Positions 34,028 to 46,500 of a DNA stretch of 64,000 bases are shown here, piece after piece. The notes below the pieces were generated by a model that was not told the DNA's origin, ran no database searches, and saw nothing but the letters and a program-made list of their open reading frames with translations. The position numbers were made by a program, and so were the translations under genes. How positions within the stretch are numbered: the stretch's first letter is position 1; each line of letters opens with the position of its first letter. Location: positions 154,396 to 218,395 of the forward strand of contig SCFE01000075.1 of the NCBI GenBank assembly GCA_004352715.1. Direction: 5' to 3'. Source of the DNA: Hofstenia miamia (taxonomy: Eukaryota; Xenacoelomorpha; Acoela).

Positions 34028-35749
34028 CCACGTTTAAAGGTTATTGTAATCCCACAAAAAATACTCAGTGATGTTTTTTCAAATACCTACCATATATATA
34101 ATCGAAATGTATAACTACGCAAAATCAAGGATTGTGAGCAATTTTAACAGCATAGTTTCACACTATTTTGTAAAAAAATTACCCAGGGTCCCCACAAATG
34201 GGGATAAATTAATGATAACTTAGTAAAAAATTCAATAATCCGTTGATATACGCCATTCATATTGGGCTAAATTAATTCCAGTCTCACCAAATTTATATTT
34301 CTGTTGCGATTCTGCAGAAAAAGGAAATTATTTAAAAATAAATAGAAAAATAACCTTGTTTGAAATCATAGCAATTTCTGATTTAAATAATAAGCAAAGC
34401 AATATTCTATTATAAATATGACAAATCGTTTGTGGAATATCTTCCTTAAATAAATATCGCTAATAGATTATTTCTAATGGTTTAAACTACGAGTAAAAAT
34501 AATTCTAGTGAAGAGACAACACGGTTTGAATTTAAATTTTATAAAAATGATTTTAATGCCCATTTGGTTATTATGTAAATTAATTTAATTGTGTTCTTTC
34601 TTTGTATGAGCTTTGTATCAATTTTTAGACATTATTCAAATAAACTATCAATTGTTTATTATAAATTTAAAATAATTCCAGAATATCTGTTTATACAATA
34701 ATCCAATTTACCACCAAAAATATATTTAGTGCAAAACTGCTTTTTGCGAATAAAGCATAAAAATGTTTTACAACACTCCAAAATCTTGGTTTTTAGGCTT
34801 GGCAATGCCGAACAGCCACTGAATTGAGTTTAATCAAATGAGAAGTTCATCTGAAGCACTATATAACAACCAGAAAGATTGTTTGAAATTTATATTAAGA
34901 TGCTATTTTCTCAAAATCCAATATTATATTTTTATATATAAGTGCAAACTTATATCTTTTGTGTTAATCATTATATTGAAAGAATACTAATAAATCCGTG
35001 CAAAGTTTGGCCTTTGAAATTTAATAATTCAATATTTTTTTAACTTGCCGCACTGTCTATATAAGTAATCAACACTGAATTCAATATTTAGGGTTTTAGG
35101 AAAGTTTTTTCCTATTTAAAGATATGAATTCGAAGTACAGTATTTTAATAAACGTCAAAATCACATTGCATAACATTGAAGTAAAGTTCTATTTTAACTT
35201 TACATTTATTTTTTTAATACACTTTATATCTTGTATTGTTACATAGCTTTTTTATATGTAAAGTATATATACCTAATATTTTTTCACATATTTTATCATT
35301 GGTATTTGAGGCAGCCAGTAGGGTGAGCAACATCATTAATAAGAAACGCGTTTTTGTGTTAAAAAATTTTTGGTATTTCGTGGAAATCTACATTAGAATA
35401 ACTTTGTTATTGTAACATATTATGATCATACATTTGTTAAGTTTTATTTATTGTTTATATTGAAAACGAATACATTTTGCAGCCTTGACCAGTACTGGCA
35501 AATTGGTGTAAATATATGGCAGGTAAGAGCACAATTATTACGGGTACGGGTAAGGTAGAATAAACGGCAGACGGGGAACGGTAGTACATTATGCTACCCG
35601 CACATCCCTATGTGAATATGTTAATAGTGACGGTGAATCCTCACTCTCTGAGTCAAAATATGAATTCAATGCCCTGCCTTCACATTCAAAGCAAAAGCAG
35701 CTCATTGCTGAGTAAGGAATCAATGATATACTAGTGTTAATAAAAGTTG
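34028..35749. other. Non-coding stretch, nothing firmly recognised
   Basis: AT-rich. The sequence ATTATGCTACCCGCACATCCCTATG near 35590-35613 resembles a hAT terminal repeat (GGGATGTGCGGGT in reverse), but no good partner end was found. Confidence 0.45.
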
Positions 35750-35945
35750 GAATAGAATAGAATAGAATAGAATAGAATAGAATTTCTTATTAAGTGTAGT
35801 ACATTGGCATAATTATACACCTCAACAAAAGATGCTAATACTACACTTAATGCGTCAATAACAACATAAAATACACAAAAACTATAAAAACATAATAACA
35901 AAAAACATGGATTCGGAATTATCAGTTTACCCAGTTTATTGCTAA

Positions 35946-36674
35946 TTAATGATATCCTTTAAAGAACTGGAATCCTTTCCATGATGTAGAACCTATTTTA
36001 GGGATATATTGTTTAAGGAGGTAGTTATTAATTTGATTTTTAAATTTAATTCGCTTTTTGATTCGCCTTATTTCAATTGGTAAGTTATTCCATAGATCAA
36101 CTGCTGAGTTTAAAAATGAATTTTTAAGAAAATGCTTCTTGAACTTCACTTTACTGAATTTAGATATAATCGAAAGATAAGTTGAACACACATATAGGGG
36201 AAATTGCAGTTTATTATAAGGTGAGCGCTGGTTTGAGATATCCCAAAATTTTATTAATGAAAAGTATCTTATGAAATATGAAGCATCATTAATACAATAT
36301 AAACGTTTTCCATTCTTAGTAGAATAATTTTCGTCATAAATATTAGCTGCCCATTTGATTTGTGAATCAATTTTATTTATTAATGAGTGGTTTATGTTAT
36401 TAAATAAGATATTACAGTATCTGTAATGACTTAATACTAGAGAGTTAACTAACATTAATTTCATTTTTGCATTTATAAAATTGCCTACATGCGCAATAGT
36501 TTTAATTCCCATTGCCATTTTGCGTAACACTATGCGTATGTGATTTGGATACTTTAATTTATTGTCAATTGTTACTCCAAGATATTTGAAAGTTTCAACT
36601 TGAGCAATTTTTGACCCTGAAAAATTTATAATATGTGATCGATGATCTTTATATATTAAATGGAGACATAACAC
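35946..36674 (-). pseudogene. LINE I ORF2, thumb and C-terminal region
   Basis: 242 codons without a stop, starting after the RT palm: VETFKYLGVTIDNKLKYPNHI, then DSQIKWAANIYDENY, VDLWNNLPIEIRRIKKR and a final LKQYIPKIGSTSWKGFQFF, stop at 35946. It overlaps the upstream frame (36649-37242) by 26 bases, so a single frameshift separates them. Confidence 0.85.
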
Positions 36675-37242
36675 AGAATTCTGAATTAGTGGGATTTACA
36701 GTTAAATTAAGAATATTGAAGTATCTTAGCAATTGAGATAGATTTTTTTCTAATTTACTAATCGACGTTTCTATTTGATAATCATATGTGTATATACATG
36801 TATCGTCAGCATGCTGTACTTTTCCGCAATCATTGCTTAAACTGCAATTTAAATCATTAACATACAACGAAAAAAACAGAGGTCCTAAAATCGTACCTTG
36901 TGGAACACCTTTGTAAGTTTTACCCCAGTTAGAAAATATACCATTTACTTTGACTCTTTGAAATCGATCACTTAAGAAACATCTTATTAAATTTATGCTA
37001 TTAGAATCGAAACCAATGTATTCTAGTTTTCTAAGAAGAATCTGAGGATCAATGGAGTCAAATGCTTTGGACAAGTCGACAGAAGCAATTGTGACAAAAA
37101 GATTATTATCAAGATAAGATCTCCAATTTTCAATTTTCAGTAGCGTGAAGTAAGGCATCAGAGGTGGAGTGACCTTTGCGAAAGCCGAATTGACTATTCG
37201 AAAGAATCCAGTTGTTATAGAGATAAGCGTTAATTTGGTCAA
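36649..37242 (-). pseudogene. LINE I ORF2, reverse-transcriptase palm
   Basis: 197 codons with FVTIASVDLSKAFDSID, YKGVPQGTILGPLFFSLY and HADDTCIYTY. The Tyr of YADD is replaced by His, although both aspartates are kept. NPTNSEFC follows. The region before SKAFDS is shifted out of frame (the expected QFGFRK motif is lost). Confidence 0.85.
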
Positions 37243-37689
37243 ATATTAGTTTTCCGAAAATTTTTGCAAAAGGGGAGATAATTGCTATAGGCCGGTAATT
37301 CCAACATCTTAAAGGGTTAACTTTTTTTTAATGGGGGAGCTAATTTTAATATTGATGGAAAAGTATTTAGTTTTATGCAGTGATTGATGATATGACATAA
37401 AGGACTAACGATGAATTTTGCACACTCTTTAATACACCATGCCGATATTTTGGAAGGTCCGCTTGATTTATTGGCCTTTAGCTTCGCTATAGCTTAAGAA
37501 CTTCATATCGGGTCACAAATCTGAATGAAAAAGTGTAATGTTCTCAGTTACAACATCTGAAGAAAGATTGCCCCAAACCAAAACATAACACGGAGAGAAA
37601 ATGCTATTTTGTCAAGCTATTGATGTAATCTTGTAAAGACTTTAGGCTATTCACGCCTTTCTATAGAAAATGATCGCAAACATTTTTCA

Positions 37690-38282
37690 TGTGTTTGTAA
37701 AATTATTCATTGTTCCAGAAAACCTCATACAATAATAGGGCTCAAAACGTCCTTAGACATTGGATTAATAGAAGTAGATTTCAAGAACTCCTATTCGAAT
37801 TTTCGGATAGTATCCGTGATAAAATGGTGAATGAATTCGCTCCAGGACCAATTACGTTGATAGAGGAATGCAATAAAGTACTTAATGAGTTCAGATTCGT
37901 CAACATGACTAATGATATTCCTTTAAAAGACAATCTCAAACCTGTAATACATCCACCCAGAACCGTTCCACTTTCCATCTTAGACAAGTTAACAAGAAAA
38001 TTAGTAGAACTTGAGAATAACAACATGATTTCTAAAGTGACAAACCCCACAGAATGGGTTGGGAGCATGGTAATTCTCGAAAAATCAAATAGCGGCACTC
38101 GATTAATACTTGGTAGTATGAAATGAACAAATATATATATATATATATATATATANNNNNNNNNNNNNNNNNNNNNNNNNNNNNNNNNNNNNNNNNNNNN
38201 NNNNNNNNNNNNNNNNNNNNNNNNNNNNNNNNNNNNNNNNNNNNNNNNNNNNNNNNNNNNNNNNNNNNNNNNNNNNNAAAAA

Positions 38283-38322
<40 letters not shown>

Positions 38323-38590
38323 CATTTCCACCATCTCTACCGCAACTTAAACAATTTCTTTAATGACCGCAACTTAAGCAATTTCTTTAATGAAAACAAG
38401 TATTCCACTTGAGAAGTACAGATGGATGCGTTTTCCCTTCGGAATTTACTCTGCAGCTGATAAAATGCAAGCAATTGCAGATTCCATCTTTAAAAGTATT
38501 CCACACGTCATCGCAATGCACGATATTTGCATTGTCTCTAATACATGTCAAATGATGCGAGATAGAGAAAGCCACACAGATTCTTAAAAA
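37690..38590 (+). mobile_element. Ty3/gypsy-type retrotransposon RT fragments
   Basis: Frame 37710-38126 ends with VIHPPRTVPLSILDKLTRKL, then MISKVTNPTEWVGSMVILEKS, the entry to the reverse transcriptase of Ty3/gypsy elements. After a gap (38156-38277, with TA tracts on both sides) frame 38390-38587 gives YRWMRFPFGIYSAADKMQ and VIAMHDICIVS, where YxDD is degraded to MHD. No LTRs, protease or integrase were found. It is a dead internal fragment. Confidence 0.8.
38156..38277. other. Assembly gap (122 N) within a TA tract
   Basis: TA dinucleotides flank the gap on both sides, and it splits the Ty3/gypsy fragment. Confidence 0.99.
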
Positions 38591-39901
38591 TATATATGTA
38601 AAAAGTTCAAACTACAAATTAGGTCTAATGCACTCTATTAATAACAATGCAGTTGATTAATACTAAACTAATGCAAACAGGCATACCAGTTCATAGACAT
38701 CTCCTTAGACCTTCCTTCCTTAGTCAAAAGAAAGTGAAGATGCTTTGCAAAAATATAGGGAGAACAAGAACAGCATTATAATAATAATGCAGAAAACTTA
38801 ACACCACTAAACCCTAATAATGCTGTGCGAACTAACATAACACGTTATTGCGGCAAAGGATGAACTTCCTGATCTCCAGTTTGCAACATGTGGTGACTTC
38901 AATCAGTTTGACCCACATAAATTATTAAAGTACGCCGATATAATTGAATTGACAACTGAAAACCCAAAAATGAATTCCAAATTGTTTGGAACTCCAGGTA
39001 TACTTTCTGAAGCTGAACTCGTCAACCTACCTCTAAATTCTGAACGTTTAGGTATTGCGAAATCTCTATGTCCAAAAACCGAACAAACTTATTGAATGGT
39101 TCAAGGATCAGCGTGGGCAAAGGAAAATTTAGTTTAATTTCGCGATGGATACATTTGATTTCACACAATTTCTAAACATACAGGATGCAGACAACTTTTA
39201 TCTACCATTATGCAGACTATCTTAACACTTCTGGATATCCACTGTCACCTTCGTCGCTTTGTACTGTCATCCACCATATATGTCTTATTAATAGAAATCG
39301 ATAGTTTCAGCCTCCGAAAACGTACACGAGAAGTAGAGGAGATCTCTCATGAAGTTAAAATAGATAATGTTCGTAAGCGCGGACGCAAAGTTTCTTCCAG
39401 TTAGTAGAAGTTTGACCGCCCAGATTGAAAAAATATAAAACGCTGATGCAACAAAAGACATCAATGTGGATGACCTAAACTTGAAGTTTGCTCAAATACA
39501 ACTGATAACTATGTTAACCTCTGTTTAGAAACAATTTTGTCAGATGTCCCCGTTCCGCAATTTTCGCTTCATGAGTGGTTTTACGCAATGCGATCTTACC
39601 ACAAGCCTTCAAGTAGACCTAATAGTTTACCCTCATGCATTGTACTGCAGAATGCACATAGCCTTGCTGAGGTTTTCCAGATGTGTTTTTAATGTCTATG
39701 AAAAATCAACAGTTTCCCAATCTATACGAGCAGTCCAAAGTTCGTACCATAACCAATGCTGTAAAACCAATATCTATGGATAACTTAATGCCAATATACA
39801 TCACTTGCATGTCGCGTATATTCGAACGTCTTGTATATGGGTAATTCATCACCTCATCAGACAATTCCTAACTACACACTGATCAGTTTGGTCTTAGAAA
39901 G

Positions 39902-39907
39902 TATGGC
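39902..39907. repeat. 6-bp target-site duplication, left copy
   Basis: TATGGC here and at 41683-41688 flank the long-TIR element. Collapsing the two copies rebuilds an uninterrupted RT frame in LINE F (FGLRKYG joined to PTEAAV). Confidence 0.85.
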
Positions 39908-41682
39908 AGTAGTAGAAGCCGCGGCAATTTCATCTCACTTTTTTCTGATTGGTCGAGAGGTGGAGGCAATTTCATCTCACTTTTTTGTGATTGGTCGAGA
40001 GGGGTGGCCTTTGACCTGAGACGCCATGGATATTGGCGGGGGGTGTTTTACTGACGTCATGGATGTACTTTTACTAGTTTTTGTGTTATTTATGTGACCT
40101 AATTTAGTTTGCGTTTTTTTTTCTACTTTTTACTTTCCCACATTTACTTACTTACTTTCCAGTTTTACTTTCCCACATTACCTTACATTTTTTTAGTTTT
40201 TACTTTCCCACATTAACTTACATTTTTTAATTTCCCACATTAACATACATTTTTTTAGTTTTACTTTCCCACATAATTACATGTATTACATTACCTTACA
40301 TGTATTAATTTCCCACATTTACATACTTGTTTTAAAAAATGGAATCGAAAAATATTTGCAAGTAAAAATAATTTACATGGTTGTTTTAAAAAGTGGAATC
40401 GAAAAATATTTGNNNNNNNNNNNNNNNNNNNNNNNNNNNNNNNNNNNNNNNNNNNNNNNNNNNNNNNNNNNNNNNNNNNNNNNNNNNNNNNNNNNNNNNN
40501 NNNNNNNNNNNNNNNNNNNNNNNNNNNNNNNNNNNNNNNNNNNNNNNNNNNNNNNNNNNNNNNNNNNNNNNNNNNNNNNNNNNNNNNNNNNNNNNNNNNN
40601 NNNNNNNNNNNNNNNNNNNNNNNNNNNNNNNNNNNNNNNNNNNNNNNNNNNNNNNNNNNNNNNNNNNNNNNNNNNNNNNNNNNNNNNNNNNNNNNNNNNN
40701 NNNNNNNNNNNNNNNNNNNNNNNNNNNNNNNNNNNNNNNNNNNNNNNNNNNNNNNNNNNNNNNNNNNNNNNNNNNNNNNNNNNNNNNNNNNNNNNNNNNN
40801 NNNNNNNNNNNNNNNNNNNNNNNNNNNNNNNNNNNNNNNNNNNNNNNNNNNNNNNNNNNNNNNNNNNNNNNNNNNNNNNNNNNNNNNNNNNNNNNNNNNN
40901 NNNNNNNNNNNNNNNNNNNNNNNNNNNNNNNNNNNNNNNNNNNNNNNNNNNNNNNNNNNNNNNNNNNNNNNNNNNNNNNNNNNNNNNNNNNNNNNNNNNN
41001 NNNNNNNNNNNNNNNNNNNNNNNNNNNNNNNNNNNNNNNNNNNNNNNNNNNNNNNNNNNNNNNNNNNNNNNNNNNNNNNNNNNNNNNNNNNNNNNNNNNN
41101 NNNNNNNNNNNNNNNNNNNNNNNNNNNNNNNNNNNNNNNNNNNNNNNNNNNNNNNNNNNNNNNNNNNNNNNNNNNNNNNNNNNNNNNNNNNNNNNNNNNN
41201 NNNNNNNNNNNNNNNNNNNNNNNNNNNNNNNNNNNNNNNNNNNNNNNNNNNNNNNNNNNNNNNNNNNNNNNNNNNNNNNNNNNNNNNNNNNNNNNNNNNN
41301 NNNNNNNNNNNNNNNNNNNNNNNNNNNNNNNNNNNNNNNNNNNNNNNNNNNNNNNNNNNNNNNNNNNNNNNNNNNNNNNNNNNNNNNNNNNNNNNNNNNN
41401 NNNNNNNNNNNNTAAATGTGGGAAAGTAAAACTGAAAAGTAAGTAAGTAAATGTGGGAAAGTAAAAAGTAAAAAAATGCAAACTAAATTAGGTCACATAA
41501 ATAACACAAAAACTAGTAAAATTACATCCATGACGTCAGTAAAACACCCCCCGCCAATATCCATGGCGTCTCAGGTCAAAGGCCACCCCTCTCGACCAAT
41601 CACAAAAAAGTGAGATGAAATTGCCTCCACCTCTCGACCAATCAGAAAAAAGTGAGATGAAATTGCCGCGGCTTCTACTACT
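39908..41682. mobile_element. Long-TIR element with Polinton-type ends
   Basis: Both ends begin AGTAGTAGAAGCCGCGG read inward, and the inverted repeats stay nearly identical over at least 270 bp (39908-40180 against 41413-41682). A 6-bp TATGGC duplication flanks it. 5'-AG termini, TIRs of hundreds of bases and 6-bp duplications are the set described for Polinton/Maverick elements. The TIR carries a subterminal direct repeat (CAATTTCATCTCACTTTTTT twice) and a minisatellite of TTTACTTTCCCACATTA units. The interior is a 1000-N placeholder, so coding content and real length are unknown. It may equally be a short non-autonomous derivative. Confidence 0.7.
40413..41412. other. Assembly gap (exactly 1000 N) inside the long-TIR element
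   Basis: Placeholder of unknown size, flanked on both sides by the same inverted minisatellite, which probably collapsed the assembly. Confidence 0.99.
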
Positions 41683-42932
41683 TATGGCCCCACCGAAGCT
41701 GCTGTCATCACTCTTGAAAATATATTTAATGAATACTATTCAAATAAATCTGATGATGTTCAACTATCAGCATTCAATCTCTCAAATGCATTTTAGTACC
41801 CAACCATCTAATAATTGCCAACATGCTCAGAATTGTAGTTTTTTGTCAAATCGCTCGCAGATCAGATGTATTAATTACTATCGTGAAATTCCACAACGAC
41901 CTGTTGGCGGTCCCAAATTTTTCAACATTGCTAGCCCGTATTTCCCTTTAGCAATCTCAAAGACAGTAAATTGGTGAAATTTGCTGACAATGGCAATGCA
42001 TGTTTCGTGGGTGTCATCAAATGATAATGTGCAAGATGGCCTGAGATAAACTTTGGCTTCAGCTCACACATCAATAACACTTGTAAAAAGGCCGTATCTA
42101 TTCTATACCTTCTCTGAAAACTAAAAGATCCTGATTTTCTACTGCTAAGTTAAACTTATTATATTCCACTCTGGTGCTATCCGTTACAACATATGGATAA
42201 CCTCTGTCGGTGTGGAGAAAGTCTATCCTCTGAACTCTATAGTTTTAGTTCAAAAAAGAGCTGTCAGACAGCATAATTGAAAACTACTATCAAATTCGAA
42301 AGATTACCATGTATAGACATGCCCCATTATATCATTAAATCACTAGGAATCCACTATATCCCGTCTCCTGCATGTTGAACATGGACAACCTAACCAAATG
42401 AGATACTAACACCGCGCCTTCCTGCCCGCAAAAAGTGAAAAACTATAAATCACGTATCTGTGACTACAAATTTAATAATATTTTATAGTGAAATCAAAAT
42501 AGATCAACTTTAAAGAAACCCAATCTTAATATATAGTGCTATTGAAGCTGTCTTTAAGTAAAAAAGAAAGATTATTTTAAAACTGTATATCGCTAAACCT
42601 TATAAAAATCTAATTGATTTTTTATGAATTTCCGCCAACCGTTCGGAAAATATGAATTATCGAAATATATTTAATTGTTTATTTAAAATTAACACAACAC
42701 ATCTTAAATCGTTTCGAATTTTTAATTTATGAAATGACTTAATACATTTCTACGAACTCTACAATCCAAAAGAAATATTTTTAGAAATAATGACGGCTTT
42801 ACAAAAGGATTGCATCGAATGTTGAGATTTACGCGATAATTTCTTTAAATGAAGTAAAGACTTCTCTTTTCCACAAGTATATTCAAAATTGAAAAAATGA
42901 TAATTGTAAAATAGCACCACTGACAAAAAAGT

Positions 42933-43035
42933 CTAAACAAGTTCAAATCCAGTACATCCATCGTTAATAGCGGTGAGCAGGGAGCGATGGAGTTCACCAT
43001 CCGAAGAATAAATTGGTAAACATAATTCGTTGAAA
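42933..43035 (-). CDS. AREL1: AREL1-like terminal exon i (C-lobe end)
   Basis: Begins with T, completing TGT (Cys), then FNELCLPIYSSDGELHRSLL and TAINDGCTGFELV, stop TAG at 42933-42935. The Phe four residues from the end, needed by HECT enzymes for ubiquitin transfer, is present. Confidence 0.93.
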
Positions 43036-43539
43036 CTAAACACAGAAGATCTATACAAATACAAGTAGCCACGGTTTGATTAAAGAAAGACAAGAAAATT
43101 GAGAGTATTTTTGAATATAAAATAAATAGAAACTATTGCTGAATCGGTTAAAACCGGTCCGGTTAAAGCCGGTGAATCTGCAGGAGCCAGTTAATCAGGT
43201 TAAAAACCGATTTTCCAAATACAAAACAAAAGAAATAGTGGGAAAGGGTGCAAAGATTTCCATTGTTGTAATTCAAGTCCTAATCTACATTTTTGCCTTT
43301 TAAATTAAAAAATTGCAATAACGGTGGAAGGTTTTTGAAAATATCGAATTTTTGGTGAAGGATGCATAAATTCGGTTTGTTGTTGCTATATAGACTAGAT
43401 TTCAGGTCATTCATAATGTTCTAAATGTCTCATTTAATCCTTTTTTGCGCATAACCACATATCTTGTCCTAATTAAACTTTAATGGACTACGGTCATTAT
43501 TAATAATGCTTGCCTCATAAAAATCTCATATTTAGCAAG

Positions 43540-43580
<41 letters not shown>

Positions 43581-46500
43581 TAATTTAATGTTAACACATA
43601 AGAANNNNNNNNNNNNNNNNNNNNNNNNNNNNNNNNNNNNNNNNNNNNNNNNNNNNNNNNNNNNNNNNNNNNNNNNNNNNNNNNNNNNNNNNNNNNNNNN
43701 NNNNNNNNNNNNNNNNNNNNNNNNNNNNNNNNNNNNNNNNNNNNNNNNNNNNNNNNNNNNTACATATATTATATATATATATATATATATGTACACATTA
43801 ATTTAATGTTAACACATAAGAATAAGCCTATTTGATTTTAACACATAAGCACTGAAGATATTATTTTTGAACTTGAATATGAATATAGATGCATAGATGT
43901 ATTTAACCAAGCAAGCGCTAATTTTTAAGGATCCGGTTAAGACCGGTTAAGTTAAGAAGCAATCAGGTTCAGTTACAGTACATTGGGACGCACAGCACTA
44001 ATAGCAACCCTAAGAATTTAAACAAAAATTTCTGTTATGAAATTCATAATAGAGGCTCATAATTTGATTTGCAACGACTTACAAACATGCAATTGCAAAT
44101 ATCAAAGATACAAACCACGTATGTGATGAAGGTAATCTATTTGGATTTGGAATGCAAGTGATTTGTAAATTTGGGACAAGATCTTTAAATCCAGCCACTG
44201 GCAGTCGACAAGACCCTGTAATGAACTGAATAAGTCGAGCTAGTTCAGTCTGTGTCATGCTTTCAACCACGGACCAAAAATACTTGACATTCTAAAATTC
44301 AACAATAAGACACTGATGCTTTGAGAGAATATAAATTCCACTTTAAAAAACATAAGAATTTTAGCTAAAAACTTTTAAAATATATTAATCTTAATGATAA
44401 CTTCATTAAAACTTTTGATAAACATGACATTTTTTCAGATTCAGATAAACAAGCATCTAAAATACAAGTGGTGACACATTTTTAATTTTAAAAATCAAGA
44501 AATATATTTTTACTATGCCTTCTTCATTATGCACGACTCCAATGTACTTGAGTCGATGATAATTATAATGCTTCCAAAATAATTAGTTCTTATAAAATAT
44601 GTAGAAATATTTGGCATTTATGTAAGAAATTTGAGAAATAAACTGAATATATTCAATACACAATTTCTTTATACCATCTTTCTTATTCAAATATTATGAA
44701 TTACCGAAGCATATTTTTAAAAACTTTTAGAGGATTAAAAATAAGATTTCTAGCATTTACAAAGTTGGGAGTAATATCGAACCATTAAACAGTTTAAATT
44801 GCATGCACAATGAAAACATTTGCATCGATATAGCATGCATTCAAACTATCACAATTTTCCAAAGTTGCAAATGCTGACAAGATTTCAATGACATTACCCC
44901 AAACATAGTATTTGCATCGAGATTTCTCATTCTAAATTATGAAAAGTTACAGGTAGCGCTTTGAAAAAGGAAGCTTTTAAATAGCGTCATAATTAATATA
45001 TGAAGAAATCTAGTTAAAATCATCTCATACATAAACCCACCACTTTCATGTTCAACATATATATATATATATATATATATAGATAATGAAGACATCATGC
45101 ATAAAACCTAAATTTCTAAAATCTCTTTTTTTTGCTGTGGGCTACTTTAATAAAAAAAGGAAATACCTAAAACAACATGATAGATATTTTTTTGAATTAA
45201 ATCAAATTTAACTAGTAGAAAAGTTCATGTTTGAAGGGCAGGGAACATTAATAGATTAATGACTATTTGATATGAAGACCTAGATTTCTCCACAATTGAT
45301 TTTTCATATTTTTCAAATATATTTCCTACAAGAGAACAACAATACAAAAAAATAATATTGCATTTATATATTAAGGCATAATAATAATCCACACAAAACG
45401 TGTTTAGTGTATAAATTAAGAGCATCTTTACATAAAGATTCTATTACTAAATTTAATGAAATTCTCTTGGATTAATACAAGTGAGCAACACAGAGGCTCC
45501 TACATATTTCAATATCCACGATTTCATGTTAGAAAAAGAGGGGTTGGGGAGAAAAATAAAGTACTCAATTTACATGAAAACCCAGGAAGCCAATATTTTC
45601 AAACCCTCGAATTCACTTTAAATTAAATGAACTAAAATGAGCTGTTGAAATGCTTTAATAAATTGCGATGCTTTGTGATGTTTACAATTATCTTTGAGAG
45701 GAATTAGAAAATATTGATAAACTTGAGGAAACCTGCTGAAATTTTGGATGAGTGGAATTTTCTACGTTGGTATGTGCCTTCATATCACTGACAGATATTT
45801 CAGAAGATCCGCAAAAAAGCAACTCCAATTCATTCTCATCAAAAACTTCAAGTAAATTGGAAGGAATTAGGGCATTGAAACCTAAAATCTATATCAGGAA
45901 AATGCAGTATATATCAGGAAAACCAAAAATTTAAGAAGATATTTAGAGTTATTTCATATTAATAATAGTCTACGTGGGCAACACAACACTAACAATCGCA
46001 CCATGTTGAAAAACTCAAAATAGTAAATATTTTAAAAAAATTCGCACAAAATTTTAATAATCACAGTAAAAACACAAACAAAGCAGGTGCATTATTTATC
46101 AGGAAAACCAAAAATTTAAGAGGATATTTAGAGTTATTTCATATTAATAATAGTCTACGTGGGCAACGCAACACTAACAATCGCACCATGTTGAAAAACT
46201 CAAAGTAGTAAAAATTTTAAAAAAATTCGCACAAAATTTTAATAATCACAGTAAAAACACAAACAAAGCGGGTGCACAACCAAGTTTTTGAGCTTGTATG
46301 AATTTAGTGATATTAGCTGAGTGAAAAGCAAAATGGCAATAGAACAAAAAGTTTACAACAAAAAAATCACAACAGAAACGAAGAGCTACAAGGATAATGG
46401 CCTTAAAATGGAATTTACATAACTAAAATTATTTTTTTACGTAAACGGAGGTTTATATCTTAAAAACCAAAAAACTTAACATTCTCTGATTTTTCTGTAA

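Larger units (their letters stand above)
35755..37560 (-). mobile_element. LINE I, 5'-truncated, with (TATTC)n tail
   Basis: Minus-strand LINE related to LINE A. The 3' end is at the GAATA repeat 35755-35783, which reads as a (TATTC)n tail on the element strand. RT runs from about 37450 (CIKECAKFIVS-like) through SKAFDSIDPQILL, PQGTILGPLFF and HADDTCIY to the C-terminus. The 5' endonuclease is missing. Confidence 0.85.
38850..42300 (+). mobile_element. LINE F, heavily decayed, split by a long-TIR element
   Basis: Plus-strand scraps in three frames: ATCGDFNQFDPHKLLKYADI (endonuclease, near 38886), YEQSKVRTI and NAVKPISMDNLMPI (pre-RT, near 39725-39790), RIFERLVYG and DQFGLRKYG (RT domains 2-3). 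After 41682 come PTEAAVITLENIF, AFNLSNAF and KFADNGNACF. The order matches a LINE ORF2. Stops and frameshifts abound. The element at 39908-41682 lies within the RT QFGxRK-STE motif. Confidence 0.75.

Noticed and set aside
35280-35615. Possible hAT MITE between CAGTAGGGTGAGCA and a reversed GGGATGTGCGGGT
   Set aside because: The ends match poorly and the flanking 8-mers do not agree.
43134-44005. Possible hAT element with GGTTAA-CCGG ends in the last AREL1-like intron
   Set aside because: The right edge (CAGTGCTGTGCGTCCCAATG in reverse) looks like a hAT end, but no matching left end or duplication is visible; a gap interrupts the region.
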